The translations under genes were made by a program, and so were the position numbers. Shown here in pieces: positions 6,746-7,651 of a DNA stretch of 7,651 nucleotides (the stretch's first letter is position 1; each line of letters begins with the position of its first letter). This DNA is from Bacteroidales bacterium (GTDB lineage: Bacteria > Bacteroidota > Bacteroidia > Bacteroidales > UBA932), in assembly GCA_024681565.1 (NCBI GenBank), contig JAILAO010000113.1:1-7651 (forward strand), given 5' to 3'. Under the pieces are notes generated by a model. It was not told the origin of the DNA. It ran no database searches and saw nothing but the letters and a program-made list of their open reading frames with translations.

Positions 6746-7516
6746 TTATTTCGTAGGGACGAGCTTGATCTCGTACAGGCGCGGCCAGTACTTGCCGGTC
6801 AGGTAGATCTTGCCCGTGTCGGGGTTGCGGGCGATGCCGTTGAGCACGTCCGTATCCGGCGAGCGGAGGATGCGGGGCAGCAGGCCGGAGCAGTCGATGC
6901 TGGCTTCCACCTTGCCGTCCGAGGGGTTGATGATGACGATCATGTCGGTCGTATAGACATTGGCCCAGACCTTGCCGTCGATATATTCCAGTTCGTTGAG
7001 GTTGCGCACGGGCCGTCCGTCCATCGTGACGTTGACCACGCGCTCCTGCTTGAACTCTTTCGTCAGGAAATAGAGCCGCGCGGAACCGTCGGAGGCGATC
7101 AGCGACTTGCCGTCGGTGGTCAGGCCCCAGCCCTCGCGCGGATAGGAATAGGTCTGCAGGTACTCCAGCGTCGCCGCGTCATAGACGAAGGCGACCTTGT
7201 TGAGCCAGGTCAGGATGAAGAGCCTGCCGTCCAGCATGACGGAGCCTTCGGCGAAATACTTCCGCTGGAAATCCATCTTGCTCAGCACCTTGCCGGTTTC
7301 GAGCTCCACCTCCCGGAAGGAAGACTCGCCGAACTGTCCGGTACTTTCATAGAAACGCCCTCCCTCGAAGAAGAGCCCCTGGGTATAGGCGCCGGTGTCG
7401 TGGGTGTATTCCTTCACGACTTCGATCTTGTATTGTTTCACACGTGCGGAGCAGGCGCTGCAAAAGCAGACCAGCATCAGCGGCAGGGCCATCCGCAAGG
7501 CAGGGGAGAACTTCAT
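6746..7516 (-). CDS. Glutaminyl-peptide cyclotransferase, beta-propeller (plant/bacterial) type, lipoprotein
   Basis: A 256-residue enzyme converting N-terminal glutamine of exported proteins to pyroglutamate with release of ammonia. The signal region (1-22) is hydrophobic and contains Cys at 17, 19 and 22; C22 (CSAC) is the likely lipidated residue, although Cys at -3 is an unusual lipobox. The mature part fits the glutamine cyclotransferase family (Glu_cyclase_2, five-bladed propeller): YTQGLFFEGGRFYESTG with E57, NLNELEYIDGKVWANVY with N174, and TGKYWPRLYEI with K242. These three match, as I recall, the catalytic/binding Glu, Asn and Lys of papaya and Xanthomonas enzymes. Length is normal for a bacterial member. 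In Bacteroidota, signal peptidase I substrates frequently begin with Gln after cleavage (the Q-rule), so an envelope-located cyclase has many potential substrates. It is the first gene of a probable dicistron with the GH106-like gene. Start ATG at 7514-7516 lies about 19 nt from the predicted transcription start. Confidence 0.92.
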   Translation of the reverse strand: MKFSPALRMALPLMLVCFCSACSARVKQYKIEVVKEYTHDTGAYTQGLFFEGGRFYESTGQFGESSFREVELETGKVLSKMDFQRKYFAEGSVMLDGRLFILTWLNKVAFVYDAATLEYLQTYSYPREGWGLTTDGKSLIASDGSARLYFLTKEFKQERVVNVTMDGRPVRNLNELEYIDGKVWANVYTTDMIVIINPSDGKVEASIDCSGLLPRILRSPDTDVLNGIARNPDTGKIYLTGKYWPRLYEIKLVPTK

Positions 7517-7541
7517 CTGGACGCTTGTTTGATTCCGAATG

Positions 7542-7549
7542 CAAATATA
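7542..7549 (-). promoter_or_regulatory. -7 element of the cyclase-GH106 operon
   Basis: On the - strand TATATTTG is an exact TAnnTTTG match 25 bp upstream of the cyclase ATG. At the expected 19-21-bp spacing there is no TTG; the nearest TTTTG (7567-7563) is only 13 bp away and lies in the arm of the terminator hairpin. The predicted start near 7535 leaves a leader of about 19 nt. No operator-like repeat is seen in the leader. Confidence 0.6.
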
Positions 7550-7563
7550 GTGAATAATACGAC

Positions 7564-7590
7564 AAAAGGTCGCTGTCGCAGCGACCTTTT
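7564..7590. terminator. Perfect inverted repeat, probable bidirectional intrinsic terminator
   Basis: Arms AAAAGGTCGCTG (7564-7575) and CAGCGACCTTTT (7579-7590) are exact reverse complements around a 3-nt loop. Because the outer bases are A on one side and T on the other, each strand shows a GC-rich stem ending in a run of four U. On the - strand it would end a transcript entering from the right edge, just before the cyclase promoter. No + strand gene precedes it here, so its use on that strand is doubtful. Confidence 0.68.
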
Positions 7591-7651
7591 ACGGTTAGTT
7601 AGTAGTGTATTACCTTATAGAAGGTTAATTATTGTTGGTTAGAAGTCTCCG
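7591..7651. other. AT-rich non-coding end of the window
   Basis: This stretch is AT-rich with several short GTTA/TTAA repeats and stop codons in the frames read on both strands. On the - strand one frame entering from the edge reads Gly-Asp-Phe then TAA (7641-7639), which could be the end of a gene lying to the right and would suit the terminator at 7564-7590. With three codons visible this cannot be established. Confidence 0.3.

Noticed and set aside
7601..7625. Imperfect hairpin around ACCTTATAGAAGGT
   Set aside because: The stem is only about five pairs and AT-rich with no T run. It is too weak to call.
6743..7642. 299-codon open frame on the + strand
   Set aside because: It is antisense to the glutaminyl cyclase and runs through the terminator palindrome, so it is not plausible as a gene.

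Overview
The window (about 60% GC) looks like a chromosomal segment of a Bacteroidota bacterium, most likely Bacteroidales. Evidence: the first gene fragment resembles the C-terminus of a DUF5606-type protein known from this phylum. Three intergenic regions carry the Bacteroidota sigma-factor -7 element TAnnTTTG. There are two Sec/SPII lipoproteins, one of them a GH106-type enzyme common in gut Bacteroidales. The genus cannot be fixed from sequence alone.

Left half, + strand. A C-terminal fragment (2-217) overlaps the start of rimO (201-1487), the radical-SAM methylthiotransferase acting on ribosomal protein S12. A promoter with a perfect -7 element sits at the end of rimO and drives a two-gene unit: a PlsC-like acyltransferase (1535-2347) and, 5 bp later, an OlsB/GlsB-like GNAT N-acyltransferase (2353-3477). 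Together they resemble the enzymes that make acyl-amino-acid (glycine or ornithine) lipids in Bacteroidota. The first step would be N-acylation by the GNAT protein, the second O-acylation by the PlsC-like protein.

Centre, - strand. Positions 3463-3771 hold the RNase P RNA gene rnpB. It is convergent with the lipid operon, and its 3' end lies inside the last codons of the GNAT gene. Its promoter is interleaved with the terminator hairpin of the next - strand gene.

Right half, - strand. A lipoprotein glutaminyl cyclase of the beta-propeller type (6746-7516) is followed after 20 bp by a large GH106-like lipoprotein glycosidase (3837-6725). The pair probably forms one transcript, starting from a -7 element at 7542-7549 and ending in the hairpin at 3777-3810. 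A perfect 12-bp inverted repeat (7564-7590) isolates this operon from whatever lies to the right. Positions 7591-7651 have stop codons in all frames read and hold no convincing gene. I saw no mobile element, CRISPR array or tRNA. No clearly new system is evident; the most unusual points are the overlapping architecture around rnpB and the split lipid-acyltransferase pair.
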